The notes under the pieces: generated by a model
What the model was told of the DNA's origin: nothing
The model's database searches: none
The model's input: the letters and a program-made list of their open reading frames with translations, nothing else
Shown here: positions 8,314 to 15,673 of the stretch, one piece after another
How the letters are laid out: the number at the start of each line of letters is the position of its first letter
How positions within the stretch are numbered: position 1 is the first letter of the stretch
Program-made: the position numbers and the translations under genes
Assembly: GCA_017622555.1 (NCBI GenBank)
Contig: JAGAQV010000002.1
Span: 1-52,264 of the forward strand
Source of the DNA: Clostridia bacterium
Lineage (GTDB): Bacteria; Bacillota; Clostridia; Oscillospirales; Acutalibacteraceae
Direction: 5' to 3'
DNA length: 52,264 bases

Positions 8314-9105
8314 ATGAAAAATATTTTTAAAGAAGTAAGAACCGAGATAAAATTTGTTCGAACAATAAACGTTGATTATTTTGCTCATATCCACGAGGAT
8401 ATAGAAATTGTTTTTGTAAAAAGAGGAAGTGTTACGGCCTTTTGCGACGGTAAAAAATACCAATTAAGCGATAATATGTGTTTTTTGACTGCCCCGTATC
8501 AGGTTCATCATTATACCGATTGTGACACCAAGGGCGAGTATATACTTTTGGTTATTAAACCCTCTCAGCTTTTGCGATACGGAGATAATTTTGCAAGCGG
8601 TGCACCCCAAACGGCAATTTATCAATTTGATGGTGATGACAACGGGGTATTGGAAGCGTTGGAAGCCGCTTTAGATGAGTTCAATACAGGGGGCACTACC
8701 GGTATTATGGACGGTTATTTTGCGGTTTTTTTTGGAAAACTTTTAAAATTTTATCAATTCGAAAAGGGGAAAACACAAAACGATACGGTAAGACAAATTA
8801 TTAAGTATTGTATAGACCATTACCGCGAAAACATTAGTATATCGGATATTGCAAACGAGCTTGGTGTTAGCCGAAGCTGTGTTTCACATATTTTTTCCAG
8901 TCGTTTTGCAATAAATTTTTGTGATTATATAAATTCACTCAGGCTTTTGGATGCCATAGAGCTTTTAAAGAATGAATCGTTATCTATAACAAGCGTTGCA
9001 CTTATGTCAGGCTTTTCGAATCTTCGTACCTTTAATCGTGCTTTTTTAAAGCAATATAGCACGACTCCTACGGCGTATCGCCGTGAAATTTTACATAAAA
9101 AATAA
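8314..9105 (+). CDS. AraC-family transcriptional regulator (cupin + HTH)
   Basis: 263 residues. The N-terminal cupin (about 1-110, with 'YFAHIHEDIEIVFVKRGSVT') is the ligand pocket. The C-terminal 100 residues hold two AraC helix-turn-helix units ('ISDIANELGVSRSCVSHIF' and 'SITSVALMSGFSNLRTFNRA'). It is probably a sugar-responsive activator of the divergent GH3 beta-glucosidase, about 110 bp away. The RBS is weak (a GAG a few bases upstream), consistent with low expression. Function from family; target from position. Confidence 0.85.
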   Translation: MKNIFKEVRTEIKFVRTINVDYFAHIHEDIEIVFVKRGSVTAFCDGKKYQLSDNMCFLTAPYQVHHYTDCDTKGEYILLVIKPSQLLRYGDNFASGAPQTAIYQFDGDDNGVLEALEAALDEFNTGGTTGIMDGYFAVFFGKLLKFYQFEKGKTQNDTVRQIIKYCIDHYRENISISDIANELGVSRSCVSHIFSSRFAINFCDYINSLRLLDAIELLKNESLSITSVALMSGFSNLRTFNRAFLKQYSTTPTAYRREILHKK

Positions 9106-9138
9106 AAGCACCAACTTAATAAGTCGGTGCTTCTTTTT
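9104..9138. terminator. Bidirectional terminator after araC-type gene
   Basis: AAGCACCAACTT/AAGTCGGTGCTT imperfect stem with T-runs on both strands. On the minus strand it sits just beyond a CCA-like end of the tRNA-derived element at 9138-9272. Confidence 0.7.
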
Positions 9139-9272
9139 GGTTAGGTAATAGGGATTATTCAGGCGCAACGCGCCTTCCGTCTCGCTTCGCTCGTTGCCCA
9201 CGGGCTTTGCAACCGTTCCCCGAAGGGTTGCAATTTGTCCTACGGCAAACCGCCCTTGTTCGAATCCCTGCA
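9138..9272. repeat. tRNA-end-derived element (degenerate)
   Basis: The left edge reads like the minus-strand 3' end of a tRNA (TGG then GGTAATAGGGATT). The right edge (TTCGAATCCCT) resembles a T-arm on the plus strand, so AGGGATT (9150-9156) and AATCCCT (9263-9269) form inverted ends. The interior is GC-richer and hairpin-rich (GGCGCAACGCGCC, CTCGCTTCGCTCG, CAACC..GGGTTG). The architecture matches those at 32469-32636, 38897-39010 and 39027-39240, although the sequence differs. No gene is seen. Confidence 0.4.
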
Positions 9273-9277
9273 GATTT

Positions 9278-9700
9278 TTACTTATAATTTAAAGTACATA
9301 CATACCTACTATAAGAAATATTAGATTTTGAAACAATTTTTTCTTTTATATGAAAACCGTATTTTTTATAAAACATAACGGCATCACTGTCGGTTTCAGC
9401 AATAATAGTTTTTTGGGTTTTGTCTTTTACATAATCTATAAGATTAGTTCCAACACCCGAATGTCTTTCTTTGATATCAACGGCTATTCCAATGATTTCT
9501 ATAACTTCATCAGTTTCTTGTGTAGAAATAACACCGATGATTTTTTCGTTTAAAAAATATCCATACACACAAACAGAAGAATTATTTTGCATTTGTTCTG
9601 TTTTAAGCTTAAATTTATCGAAAGTAGGTTCAAACATACAAGCTGAATATACATTATAGATTTCTTGAGTACATAAAATATCTTTTATGTTTTTAATCAT
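9278..9700 (-). CDS. GNAT-family N-acetyltransferase
   Basis: 140 residues. Acetyl-CoA-binding motif A is 'IAVDIKERHSGVGTNLIDYV' (R-x-x-G-x-G), followed by 'DAVMFYKKYGFHIKEKI' (motif B, N-acetyltransferase fold). The acceptor substrate is unknown. Its ATG overlaps the stop of the upstream four-helix-bundle gene by four bases (ATGA), so the two are translationally coupled. AT content is higher than in neighbouring operons, suggesting a horizontally acquired pair. Confidence 0.8.
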   Translation of the reverse strand: MIKNIKDILCTQEIYNVYSACMFEPTFDKFKLKTEQMQNNSSVCVYGYFLNEKIIGVISTQETDEVIEIIGIAVDIKERHSGVGTNLIDYVKDKTQKTIIAETDSDAVMFYKKYGFHIKEKIVSKSNISYSRYVCTLNYK

Positions 9701-10053
9701 TTGCTGTTTTCCTTTGCGGTGTTAATCGAAGAAATTAAAATTCGCTTTATTTCTAAACAATCATTAAGTAAAGAATTACTCATTTTGTCATCTATATATT
9801 TAGACATATAAAGCAATTTTATCCAATATTCCGTCTCGGCAGTTTCTTTTAAGGCGATGTGCATTTTAGAGATAAAATCAGCTTTGCTTTGACCGTAATT
9901 TGCTTCGTTTATGTTCGAACCGATACTTGTACCACTGCGAACTATTTGTTTTGATATAACTGTTTCTTTTTTGTTTTTGATTAAATGATGATGCAATTTC
10001 ACTATTCTTGCCGCAAAAGCAATAGATTTATCTATAAGTAAATTTTCTCTCAT
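9697..10053 (-). CDS. Four-helix bundle protein (23S rRNA intervening-sequence type)
   Basis: 118 residues, typical of the four-helix bundle family first seen in 23S rRNA intervening sequences and related to Avd of diversity-generating retroelements. The conserved core 'SKQIVRSGTSIGSNINEA' and the following 'KADFISKMHIALKETAETEYW' helix are present. No reverse transcriptase or variable-repeat pair is near, so it is a stand-alone copy. RBS AGGTGGTG. It is the first gene of the two-gene unit with the GNAT protein. Its biochemical role is unknown. Confidence 0.85.
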   Translation of the reverse strand: MRENLLIDKSIAFAARIVKLHHHLIKNKKETVISKQIVRSGTSIGSNINEANYGQSKADFISKMHIALKETAETEYWIKLLYMSKYIDDKMSNSLLNDCLEIKRILISSINTAKENSK

Positions 10054-10098
10054 TTAAAGCACCACCTTTTCCTATATTATAGCAGAAACTATAACCTA

Positions 10099-10115
10099 AA
10101 TGAATAGTGAATAAT
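10099..10115 (-). repeat. Solo end of the MITE-like repeat
   Basis: The 17 bp reverse complement of ATTATTCACTATTCATT, a sequence shared by the right ends of the repeats at 22909-23005 and 25363-25478. No second end or internal hairpins are present here. Confidence 0.45.
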
Positions 10116-10117
10116 AC

Positions 10118-10160
10118 AAAACGAAAATCCTGCCGACAATAATCGACAGGATTTTCGTTT
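10118..10160 (-). terminator. Terminator of tRNA-Gln
   Basis: AAACGAAAATCCTGCCGA (10118-10135) pairs with TCGACAGGATTTTCGTTT (10143-10160), directly after the CCA end of tRNA-Gln. Confidence 0.8.
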
Positions 10161-10234
10161 TGGCTGGGGAATAGGGATTCGAACCCCAACAAACAGAGTC
10201 AGAGTCTGTCGTGCTACCGTTACACAATTCCCCA
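10161..10234 (-). tRNA. tRNA-Gln (anticodon CTG)
   Basis: 74 nt including encoded CCA. Acceptor stem TGGGGAA/TTCCCCA, anticodon arm ACAGA-CTCTGAC-TCTGT, T-arm with GGTTCGAATCC. A consensus-like promoter lies upstream and a terminator directly downstream. Confidence 0.93.
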
Positions 10235-10253
10235 ATATTTGATTAACAAAATT

Positions 10254-10281
10254 ATTATAACCGATTTTTTTGCTTTGTCAA
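10254..10281 (-). promoter_or_regulatory. Sigma-A promoter of tRNA-Gln
   Basis: TTGACA (10276-10281), 16 bp spacer, TATAAT (10254-10259) on the minus strand. Confidence 0.8.
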
Positions 10282-10301
10282 GCCGATTTTTTAAAATGGG
10301 G

Positions 10302-10330
10302 TTGAAATTTTTATAAATTTATGTTACCAT
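10302..10330 (+). promoter_or_regulatory. Putative promoter of tRNA-Ala
   Basis: TTGAAA (10302-10307), 17 bp spacer, TACCAT (10325-10330), ending 12 bp before the tRNA. Confidence 0.55.
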
Positions 10331-10342
10331 ATATGCACACTT

Positions 10343-10418
10343 GGGGTTTTAGCGCAGTTGGTAGCGCACCACACTGGCAGTGTGGGGGTCAGGGGTTCGA
10401 ATCCCCTAAGCTCCACCA
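10343..10418 (+). tRNA. tRNA-Ala (anticodon GGC)
   Basis: 76 nt including encoded CCA. Acceptor GGGGTTT/AAGCTCC, anticodon arm CCACA-CTGGCAG-TGTGG, T-arm AGGGG-TTCGAAT-CCCCT. Confidence 0.94.
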
Positions 10419-10422
10419 AGTT

Positions 10423-10464
10423 AAAGGATTGTAGAATTTTAAAATTCTACAATCCTTTATTTTT
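10423..10464 (+). terminator. Terminator of tRNA-Ala (36 bp perfect palindrome)
   Basis: AAAGGATTGTAGAATTTT and its exact reverse complement abut at 10423-10458, followed by ATTTTTT. Confidence 0.85.
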
Positions 10465-10470
10465 TATAAA

Positions 10471-10501
10471 CAAACCCCCGTGCTTTTGGCACGGGGGTTT
10501 A
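10471..10501. terminator. Terminator of small membrane-protein gene
   Basis: AAACCCCCGTGC/GCACGGGGGTTT stem. It serves the minus-strand gene ending at 10515 and insulates the tRNA unit. Confidence 0.75.
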
Positions 10502-10514
10502 AGATTAATTAGAA

Positions 10515-10817
10515 TTACTTAATGATCGCTGCAGCGATGTGGTAAACACCGGGAATTTGGAAGGTTTTGCCCATAAATGCCATAATAGCGGCAATAAGAC
10601 CACAAATGCCGACATAAAGTGGAACGATAAAGGTAAGACTGAGAACAGTGCTTGCGATAGCACATATGATGATAGAAGCAAGTTCTCTCTTATCTTCAAG
10701 ATCCAAATTGTCTTTATCAACGATCCAAACAATTAATGCGGGAATCCAGCTGAGTAACCAGCAAAGACCGAAGGTAATGTTTCTTGAAAGATTACCGTTT
10801 AAATACTTCTTTTCCAT
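10515..10817 (-). CDS. Small membrane protein, DUF4870/Tic20-like
   Basis: 100 residues with about three hydrophobic segments: 14-33 ('ITFGLCWLLSWIPALIVWIV'), 47-68 ('ASIIICAIASTVLSLTFIV') and 70-84. There is a charged loop 'DKDNLDLEDKRELASII' between the first two. This resembles small DUF4870-type integral membrane proteins with no known activity. Strong RBS AAGGAGGAAG, own terminator, monocistronic. No partner can be inferred. Confidence 0.65.
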   Translation of the reverse strand: MEKKYLNGNLSRNITFGLCWLLSWIPALIVWIVDKDNLDLEDKRELASIIICAIASTVLSLTFIVPLYVGICGLIAAIMAFMGKTFQIPGVYHIAAAIIK

Positions 10818-10873
10818 TTTACTTCCTCCTTGGAAATTTATTAATTTAATTATACATTATTGTTAATAAAAAA

Positions 10874-11842
10874 TCAATTAATTTCACTTATAAAGGATGC
10901 CTCTTCACCGAAGAAATCCCGTAAAGTGTTTAAATATTTTGTTGGGTCTACGGGGTAAGAAAGGCCGTGACCTGCTTTTTCTACCGTTACAAGCATTTTT
11001 TTGCCTTTAGCCTCTTTGAAATTTTGCTCACTCATATAGCAGGGTACAAAGTCATCAGCTTCGCCGTGGTAAAATATTATGGGAACGGTTGCATTTTTTA
11101 CCGCTTCTATGGGTGGGGTTTCTTCCAAATTAAAGTGGCCGTAAAGTCTTGCGCCCAATTTAACAAAGGGGTAGGCAAGTGTTGGGGGCAGTTTCATTTG
11201 TTTAATTACAATTTTAATAATATTCTTTGCGCTGGTGTAACCGCAATCAGCCAAAACACCAATAACGTTTGGCGGTAGCGGTTTACCCGCCGCCATTAAA
11301 ACGGTTGCGGCACCCATTGAAATACCGGTTAAAATTATTTTAACCTCAGGTCCAAAATGCTTTATTGCAAAGTCGGTCCACGCAAGGCAGTCACGGTGCT
11401 CGTTAACACCAAAGGAAATAACGTTACCTTCACTTTTACCACTGGCACGCTGTTCGATAATTAAGGCGCTGCGCCCAAGTTTAAAGCAACGCTGTACCCC
11501 GCCCGATAAATCACGCTCGGCACAGCCACGGTAGCCGTGAAACATAATTTCCATTGGTGCGCCTTTTTCATATTCATAAAACTTGCCGTAAAGCTTTAAG
11601 CCGTCAAAGGACGTAATGCAAAATTCCTCATGGGGAAGCTTACGGGTTTCAAATGTCCATTTTTCAATTTTTTCACGAAATTGCTCATAAATTTCGCCTT
11701 CGGGCATTTCAATGTGGTTTTCATCCTCGTTTGGCTTGCGGTCAGGCTCATAAAATGCCATTCTGAAGCATATGTAAGCGATAATCAGTACTGCCGCAAC
11801 AAGTAAAGCCAAAATAAGCAAGGGTATCCATAAATATTCCAT
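10874..11842 (-). CDS. Membrane-anchored alpha/beta hydrolase
   Basis: About 322 residues: a single N-terminal transmembrane anchor (residues 3-29), then an alpha/beta hydrolase fold. Visible catalytic elements: oxyanion 'FHGYRG', nucleophile elbow 'LTGISMGAATVLMA' (Ser), Asp in 'HGEADDFVP', His in 'KAGHGLSYP'. It resembles the YqkD/FrsA-like serine hydrolases; the substrate is unknown. Start at the second ATG (11842), preceded by GGTGAT; an in-frame TTG four codons upstream has no RBS. Monocistronic. Confidence 0.85.
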   Translation of the reverse strand: MEYLWIPLLILALLVAAVLIIAYICFRMAFYEPDRKPNEDENHIEMPEGEIYEQFREKIEKWTFETRKLPHEEFCITSFDGLKLYGKFYEYEKGAPMEIMFHGYRGCAERDLSGGVQRCFKLGRSALIIEQRASGKSEGNVISFGVNEHRDCLAWTDFAIKHFGPEVKIILTGISMGAATVLMAAGKPLPPNVIGVLADCGYTSAKNIIKIVIKQMKLPPTLAYPFVKLGARLYGHFNLEETPPIEAVKNATVPIIFYHGEADDFVPCYMSEQNFKEAKGKKMLVTVEKAGHGLSYPVDPTKYLNTLRDFFGEEASFISEIN

Positions 11843-11949
11843 TTTTATCACCAAATATATTTTATCACCGTTTAAAAATCTTTCAACCTTTTTGGCGAAA
11901 TTGTTTTCTTGCTTTTATATTATAGTGAAAAAGCCTAATAAAAAATTAA

Positions 11950-11977
11950 AGAGCGACCTTTTAAAAGGTCGCTTTTG
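11950..11977 (-). terminator. Terminator of XRE gene
   Basis: AGCGACCTTTT/AAAAGGTCGCT perfect stem with flanking T-run, downstream of the minus-strand XRE gene. Confidence 0.75.
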
Positions 11978-12000
11978 TTGTCTGGTTTAAATTATAGTTA

Positions 12001-12222
12001 TTACTTATGTGCTCTTGGATAGGGCTTTTTCTCATCAGTAAGACCTGCTAAATAATCCATACTTGTATTAAGGGCAATTGCTACCTTGCGGCATTGTTCA
12101 AAGGTTAAATATCTTTTATCGTTTTCAATTTTTGAATAATCGCTTTGATCAATACCTGTTAAATGCTGCATTTTAATTTGTGTATATCCACGTTCAATTC
12201 TTAATTCTTTAATTCTATTCAT
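12001..12222 (-). CDS. XRE-family HTH regulator, small
   Basis: About 73 residues, essentially one Cro/C1-type helix-turn-helix: 'MNRIKELRIERGYTQIKMQ' then recognition region 'TGIDQSDYSKIENDKRYLTF'. Start placed at the internal ATG (12222) after GGTGG, giving the canonical N terminus; an ATG four codons earlier is the alternative. It is divergent from a second, broken XRE gene and shares with it an 82 bp spacer carrying two AAATTGACCTAT direct repeats, which are candidate operators. It probably represses its own region. Confidence 0.75.
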   Translation of the reverse strand: MNRIKELRIERGYTQIKMQHLTGIDQSDYSKIENDKRYLTFEQCRKVAIALNTSMDYLAGLTDEKKPYPRAHK

Positions 12223-12246
12223 AATACCACCCATTTATATTATGGC

Positions 12247-12286
12247 AAATTGACCTATTGAAATTAGGGTGAAATTGACCTATAAT
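12247..12286 (+). promoter_or_regulatory. Promoter with two direct-repeat candidate operators
   Basis: TTGAAA (12258-12263), 17 bp spacer, TATAAT (12281-12286). AAATTGACCTAT occurs exactly twice, at 12247-12258 and 12272-12283, 25 bp apart. The copies touch the -35 and the -10, as expected for repressor sites. Confidence 0.55.
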
Positions 12287-12304
12287 GTATTGCGAGGTGG
12301 TAAT

Positions 12305-12652
12305 ATGAACAAAGTTAATAAACGAGTACACAAAATAAGAAAACAAGCAAAGTATAGCCAAGCCGAAATCGGCAAAGTGCTCAATTTGAAAACAAGCACC
12401 TATTCGTAAAAGGAACGCGAAGGAAAATTCAGCGGGGAAGAACTGCTAGTACTTGCTGATTTTTTCAAAATAGATGTTCGGGAATTTTTATATGATGATA
12501 TTCCAAAAATTGAACCGATTGTTATTATTCCTGAAGAATGTTATTTATTAAATCGCCGTGAAGCCGAATTGCTAACCTTGTATAGAAATTTATCCATACC
12601 AAAACAGAAGGAATTATTTGCATTTGCGTATAATATTTTTAAAAATAAATAA
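12305..12652 (+). pseudogene. XRE-family regulator with an in-frame stop
   Basis: Reads from ATG 12305 as an HTH protein ('NKRVHKIRKQAKYSQAEIG', 'VLNLKTSTYS') but meets TAA at 12407-12409, codon 35, in the recognition-helix region. The same frame then continues open to 12652 ('KEREGKFSGEELLVLADFFK ... KQKELFAFAYNIFKN'). A CAA-to-TAA change would explain it. Promoter and RBS (GAGGTGG) are intact. The long intact tail suggests a recent loss, stop-codon readthrough, or a sequencing error. Confidence 0.7.
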
Positions 12653-12736
12653 TTTCAAATTATAGTTTATCGGGGACGCTAGCCCCTATGAATATACAAT
12701 TAAATTGTTGTATAATTACGAATTACGCATTACGAA
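12653..12736. repeat. Short repeat-rich spacer
   Basis: Contains GGGG..CCCC and ATACAATT..TTGTTGTAT hairpins and tandem 'ATTACGAATTACGCATTACG' units. These units run into the last codons of gerKB (Asn-Ala repeats), suggesting that an inserted repeat reset the 3' end of that gene. Confidence 0.4.
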
Positions 12737-13564
12737 TTATGCATTTGCGTTAGCGTTAATCCCCCCAATTTGCCTTTTAACCACTTCAACACAAACCGTA
12801 ATTTTAATAATTGCGGTTACAAAATATATAAAATATGAAAAACCGTCAAGACGAGAAAATAAATTTCCAAAGGTTACGGTGCTTATTGCATTGGCGTAAG
12901 GGTATGAAAGCTCGCCCGCCATTTCGGCGCCGAAAAGCAAAATCGAATTTAAAATGCTTATTACCAAAAGCGCCGCCCCCACCAAAACACCCGAAAAGGT
13001 AACAACTGCGCCAATGTTATTTTGTTTGGCAAAAAGGGTTAAAACGAGTATTGGCAGAGTGACGGTTTTAATATACGGCACCGTTTGGTGAAACAGGTTT
13101 TTAACACTTGGAAAGGAATAAATATAAATATTTTTGAAATCAAAATCTTTAAAGGTGGCAAAAAAGAAAAATATTAAAAGCAAGGCACAAACCAAGCCGC
13201 AAATTAGCGAAAAATTAAAAATTTCGGGTGGCTTTCTAAAGCAAAAGTATATTAGTGGCAGTACAAAAAGCAGTAATATCCAAAAGTTTTGACCTTTTCC
13301 GAGTAATGTGTCTTCAATAAATTTTAAAAACACCACAAGCGTGTCGGCGGCCAAATAAAGTGCTATAAGCATAACGGGAAGCTTTAAAAAATTTGTTTTT
13401 AGTACTGCAAAAACAAGTGGAATAGATACTACAAAAGCAATTAAAAAGCCCAAAAAGGTTAGTTTGTTGGCAAAGGTAAAAGGTAAATTTATAATTCCGC
13501 TTCCTAAAATAAATAGACAGGAAAGCCATACATAATGGTGTGAAAAAGGCTTTAGCTTATTCAA
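12737..13564 (-). CDS. gerKB: Spore germination permease GerKB-like (GerAB family)
   Basis: 275 residues, nearly all hydrophobic, about 8-9 transmembrane helices. It belongs to the amino acid permease-like GerAB/GerKB family of the germinant receptor in the spore inner membrane. Family members are usually about 360 residues, so this copy is short; the C terminus ends in an 'INANANA' tail encoded by flanking repeat DNA. Its start overlaps the end of gerKC by 8 bp. Last gene of the gerKA-gerKC-gerKB operon. Confidence 0.75.
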   Translation of the reverse strand: MNKLKPFSHHYVWLSCLFILGSGIINLPFTFANKLTFLGFLIAFVVSIPLVFAVLKTNFLKLPVMLIALYLAADTLVVFLKFIEDTLLGKGQNFWILLLFVLPLIYFCFRKPPEIFNFSLICGLVCALLLIFFFFATFKDFDFKNIYIYSFPSVKNLFHQTVPYIKTVTLPILVLTLFAKQNNIGAVVTFSGVLVGAALLVISILNSILLFGAEMAGELSYPYANAISTVTFGNLFSRLDGFSYFIYFVTAIIKITVCVEVVKRQIGGINANANA

Positions 13565-14105
13565 AATAATACCCCTTTTCAGTTAAACTAAGCTTTGGTA
13601 AAACAGGACTTGGGTTTTTATAAATTTCAAAAAGGCGGTTTTTAAAATTTGTCTTTTGCGTCCTTATAAGACTAACTAAATCATATCCAACACTGATAGA
13701 TGAAATGGGTTCGGTTTTTAAAAGCTTTTCGGGGTTGTTCGTACGTAAAAACTGTACCGAAAGGGTTATATCACGGTTTTCCTTGCAATATTTCATAATA
13801 CCTAAAAGCTTTGTTCGTGTGATACCATTTCCCACGGCCACAATACCGCAATGTGACATTAAAAGGGGCAGCGTGGCCTGTCTTTCAATCTTTTCAACAG
13901 CTTCTAAGAGAGTTCTTCCGCCGGCGGTTAAAATTTCACGTTTTTGACCTGAAGTTTCGGTGTTAATTATTACTGCTTCATAGTAAAGTGTATAAAGCCC
14001 GCCGTTATAATCAGCAGCAATGGCGGTTATTAAATATTCCTGCGGTCTTTGGTTGCAGCCGCACAAAAGCAAGGGGCACAAAAGTATAATAAACAATTTT
14101 TTCAT
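13557..14105 (-). CDS. gerKC: Spore germination lipoprotein GerKC-like, short
   Basis: 182 residues. Lipoprotein signal 'MKKLFIILLCPLLLCGC' with the modified Cys at position 17. The rest matches the N-terminal domain of GerAC/GerKC proteins ('LITAIAADYNGGLYTLYYEA', 'HCGIVAVGNGI'). Full-length members are about 350-400 residues, so the C-terminal domain is missing. The ATG overlaps the gerKA stop (ATGA). It may be a reduced receptor subunit or a decaying one. Confidence 0.75.
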   Translation of the reverse strand: MKKLFIILLCPLLLCGCNQRPQEYLITAIAADYNGGLYTLYYEAVIINTETSGQKREILTAGGRTLLEAVEKIERQATLPLLMSHCGIVAVGNGITRTKLLGIMKYCKENRDITLSVQFLRTNNPEKLLKTEPISSISVGYDLVSLIRTQKTNFKNRLFEIYKNPSPVLPKLSLTEKGYYFE

Positions 14106-15586
14106 TTTCGCTTCTGCCTTATTATATTTTTATTAAAAAGAGGACGATTAAGCATAATTTTCCAAGGGGCACGCCAAACACTGTCCTTAAACGACTGAAT
14201 ACTTATCTTGTTAAGCGCAAGTGTATATTCGGTGTCATAGCTTTTAAGTGAAATTATATACATTAAAAGCAAAATTGCGCCTGCAAATAAGCCGTAAAGC
14301 CCGAAAAAAGCGGCAAGAATTATAAAAATGAGTCGCAAAAAGAACACTGCCGCACGAAGACGGGGTAGCATAAGCCCCGCAATACCTGAAAGGGCAACAA
14401 TTATAAGGGTGGGTGCGCTTATAATTTTGGCCTCAACCGCCGCTTGTCCCACCACCAAGCCGCCCACAATTGAAAGAGCAGGACCAATGTTTTGGGGCAT
14501 TCGCACACCTGTTTCCTTTAAAATTTCAAAAATTAAAACCATGCCTAAGGTTTCGCTTACAATTGAAAAGGGCACAGCCGCCCGTTGTTCTAAAACCGTT
14601 ATTACAAAGCTTGTTGGAAGAAATTCGGGATGCAGAGTGGTTATTGCAACAAAAAGGGCAGGGGTAAGAATTGAAAGGGAAAAACAAAAATACCGCATAA
14701 TACGGCCAAGCGACCCAAGCCAAAAGCTTTGGTAATAGTCTTCGTCCGACTGAAAGTTTTCCGAAAATAAATACGGCAGGGTCATAACCATAGGTGTGCC
14801 GTCAACAATAACGGCAATTCGACCCTCTAAAAGTCTGGCGGCCACAACGTCGGGGCGTTCGGTAGTGCCTGCAGTTTTGAAAAGTGAAAGCGGGTGCGGT
14901 GAAATTTCTTCAATAATATAATTAGTATCCAAAATACCGTCAATATTAATTTTTGAAAGACTGTCTTTTATTTTTCGCAAAGTTTTGCGGTTTACAAGCT
15001 CACCCAAATAGCAAATGAAAACCGCTGTGTTTGTGCGCCTGCCCACACGGGTAAGCTCAATGCACAAATCGGGAGTTTGCAGCTTTCGGCGTAGCATTGC
15101 AAGGTTTAAAAGTGCGGCCTCCTCAAAGCCCTCGCGTGGGCCTTGAATTATTCTTTCGTTTTCGGGTTCGTTAATACCTCTTGTCCGCCAACCCTTAACG
15201 TCCAGCATAAGCGCAGTTTTACTTTCGTTTATAAGCAAAAGCGCTTCACCGTATAAAATACCCTCCAAAATTTTCGCAAATTCATTTTGGGGTTTAACGT
15301 CCCTTGCAAAAATCAGTTGTTTTTCAACGTAATCTGCCAAATTGTCATAACACTTTTCGACGTCCATTTCCATAAGCGGCTCAATTACCGCTTCATTAAG
15401 CTGGTTTGAATCTACCATACCATCTATATATATAAGTGCGGCATCAAAATTTACGCCCTTTCGTGCAGATATTTGCTTTACACGAAGGGTTGCATCATTT
15501 TTAAAAATATCCTTAAAGGCTTTAATATCTTGCGCAAGGTTACCGCTTATAAATTTGTTTCGGTAATCGCTTAAATTTCCCGCCAT
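14102..15586 (-). CDS. gerKA: Spore germination protein GerKA-like (GerAA family)
   Basis: 494 residues, normal length. A soluble N-terminal region (about 1-280) carries the family signature 'LLEGRIAVIVDGTPMVMTLP', followed by about five transmembrane helices including 'GGLVVGQAAVEAKIISAPTL'. It is a subunit of the nutrient germinant receptor in the spore inner membrane. ATG with RBS AGGTGAT. A candidate sigma-G/F promoter lies just upstream. Confidence 0.92.
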   Translation of the reverse strand: MAGNLSDYRNKFISGNLAQDIKAFKDIFKNDATLRVKQISARKGVNFDAALIYIDGMVDSNQLNEAVIEPLMEMDVEKCYDNLADYVEKQLIFARDVKPQNEFAKILEGILYGEALLLINESKTALMLDVKGWRTRGINEPENERIIQGPREGFEEAALLNLAMLRRKLQTPDLCIELTRVGRRTNTAVFICYLGELVNRKTLRKIKDSLSKINIDGILDTNYIIEEISPHPLSLFKTAGTTERPDVVAARLLEGRIAVIVDGTPMVMTLPYLFSENFQSDEDYYQSFWLGSLGRIMRYFCFSLSILTPALFVAITTLHPEFLPTSFVITVLEQRAAVPFSIVSETLGMVLIFEILKETGVRMPQNIGPALSIVGGLVVGQAAVEAKIISAPTLIIVALSGIAGLMLPRLRAAVFFLRLIFIILAAFFGLYGLFAGAILLLMYIISLKSYDTEYTLALNKISIQSFKDSVWRAPWKIMLNRPLFNKNIIRQKRK

Positions 15587-15605
15587 ATAATCACCTCAAT
15601 AAATT

Positions 15606-15634
15606 TATTATGGCTGGAAAATTTATATAAATAC
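15606..15634 (-). promoter_or_regulatory. Candidate forespore (sigma-G/F) promoter of gerK operon
   Basis: On the minus strand GTATT (15630-15634), 17 bp, CATAATA (15606-15612), close to the sigma-G pattern GMATR-N18-CATWMTA. No good sigma-A promoter is seen there. Confidence 0.45.
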
Positions 15635-15641
15635 GCAAATA

Positions 15642-15671
15642 AAAAAGAGGTAGGAATTTCCTACCTCTTTT
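15642..15671 (-). terminator. Terminator of lepA-vanY
   Basis: AAAGAGGTAGG-AATTT-CCTACCTCTTT stem with flanking T-run, two bases after the vanY-like stop. Confidence 0.85.
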
Positions 15672-15673
15672 GT

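Noticed and set aside
9697-10053. Diversity-generating retroelement (Avd-like protein)
   Set aside because: No reverse transcriptase, template repeat or variable repeat is visible nearby; the protein also fits the stand-alone four-helix bundle family.
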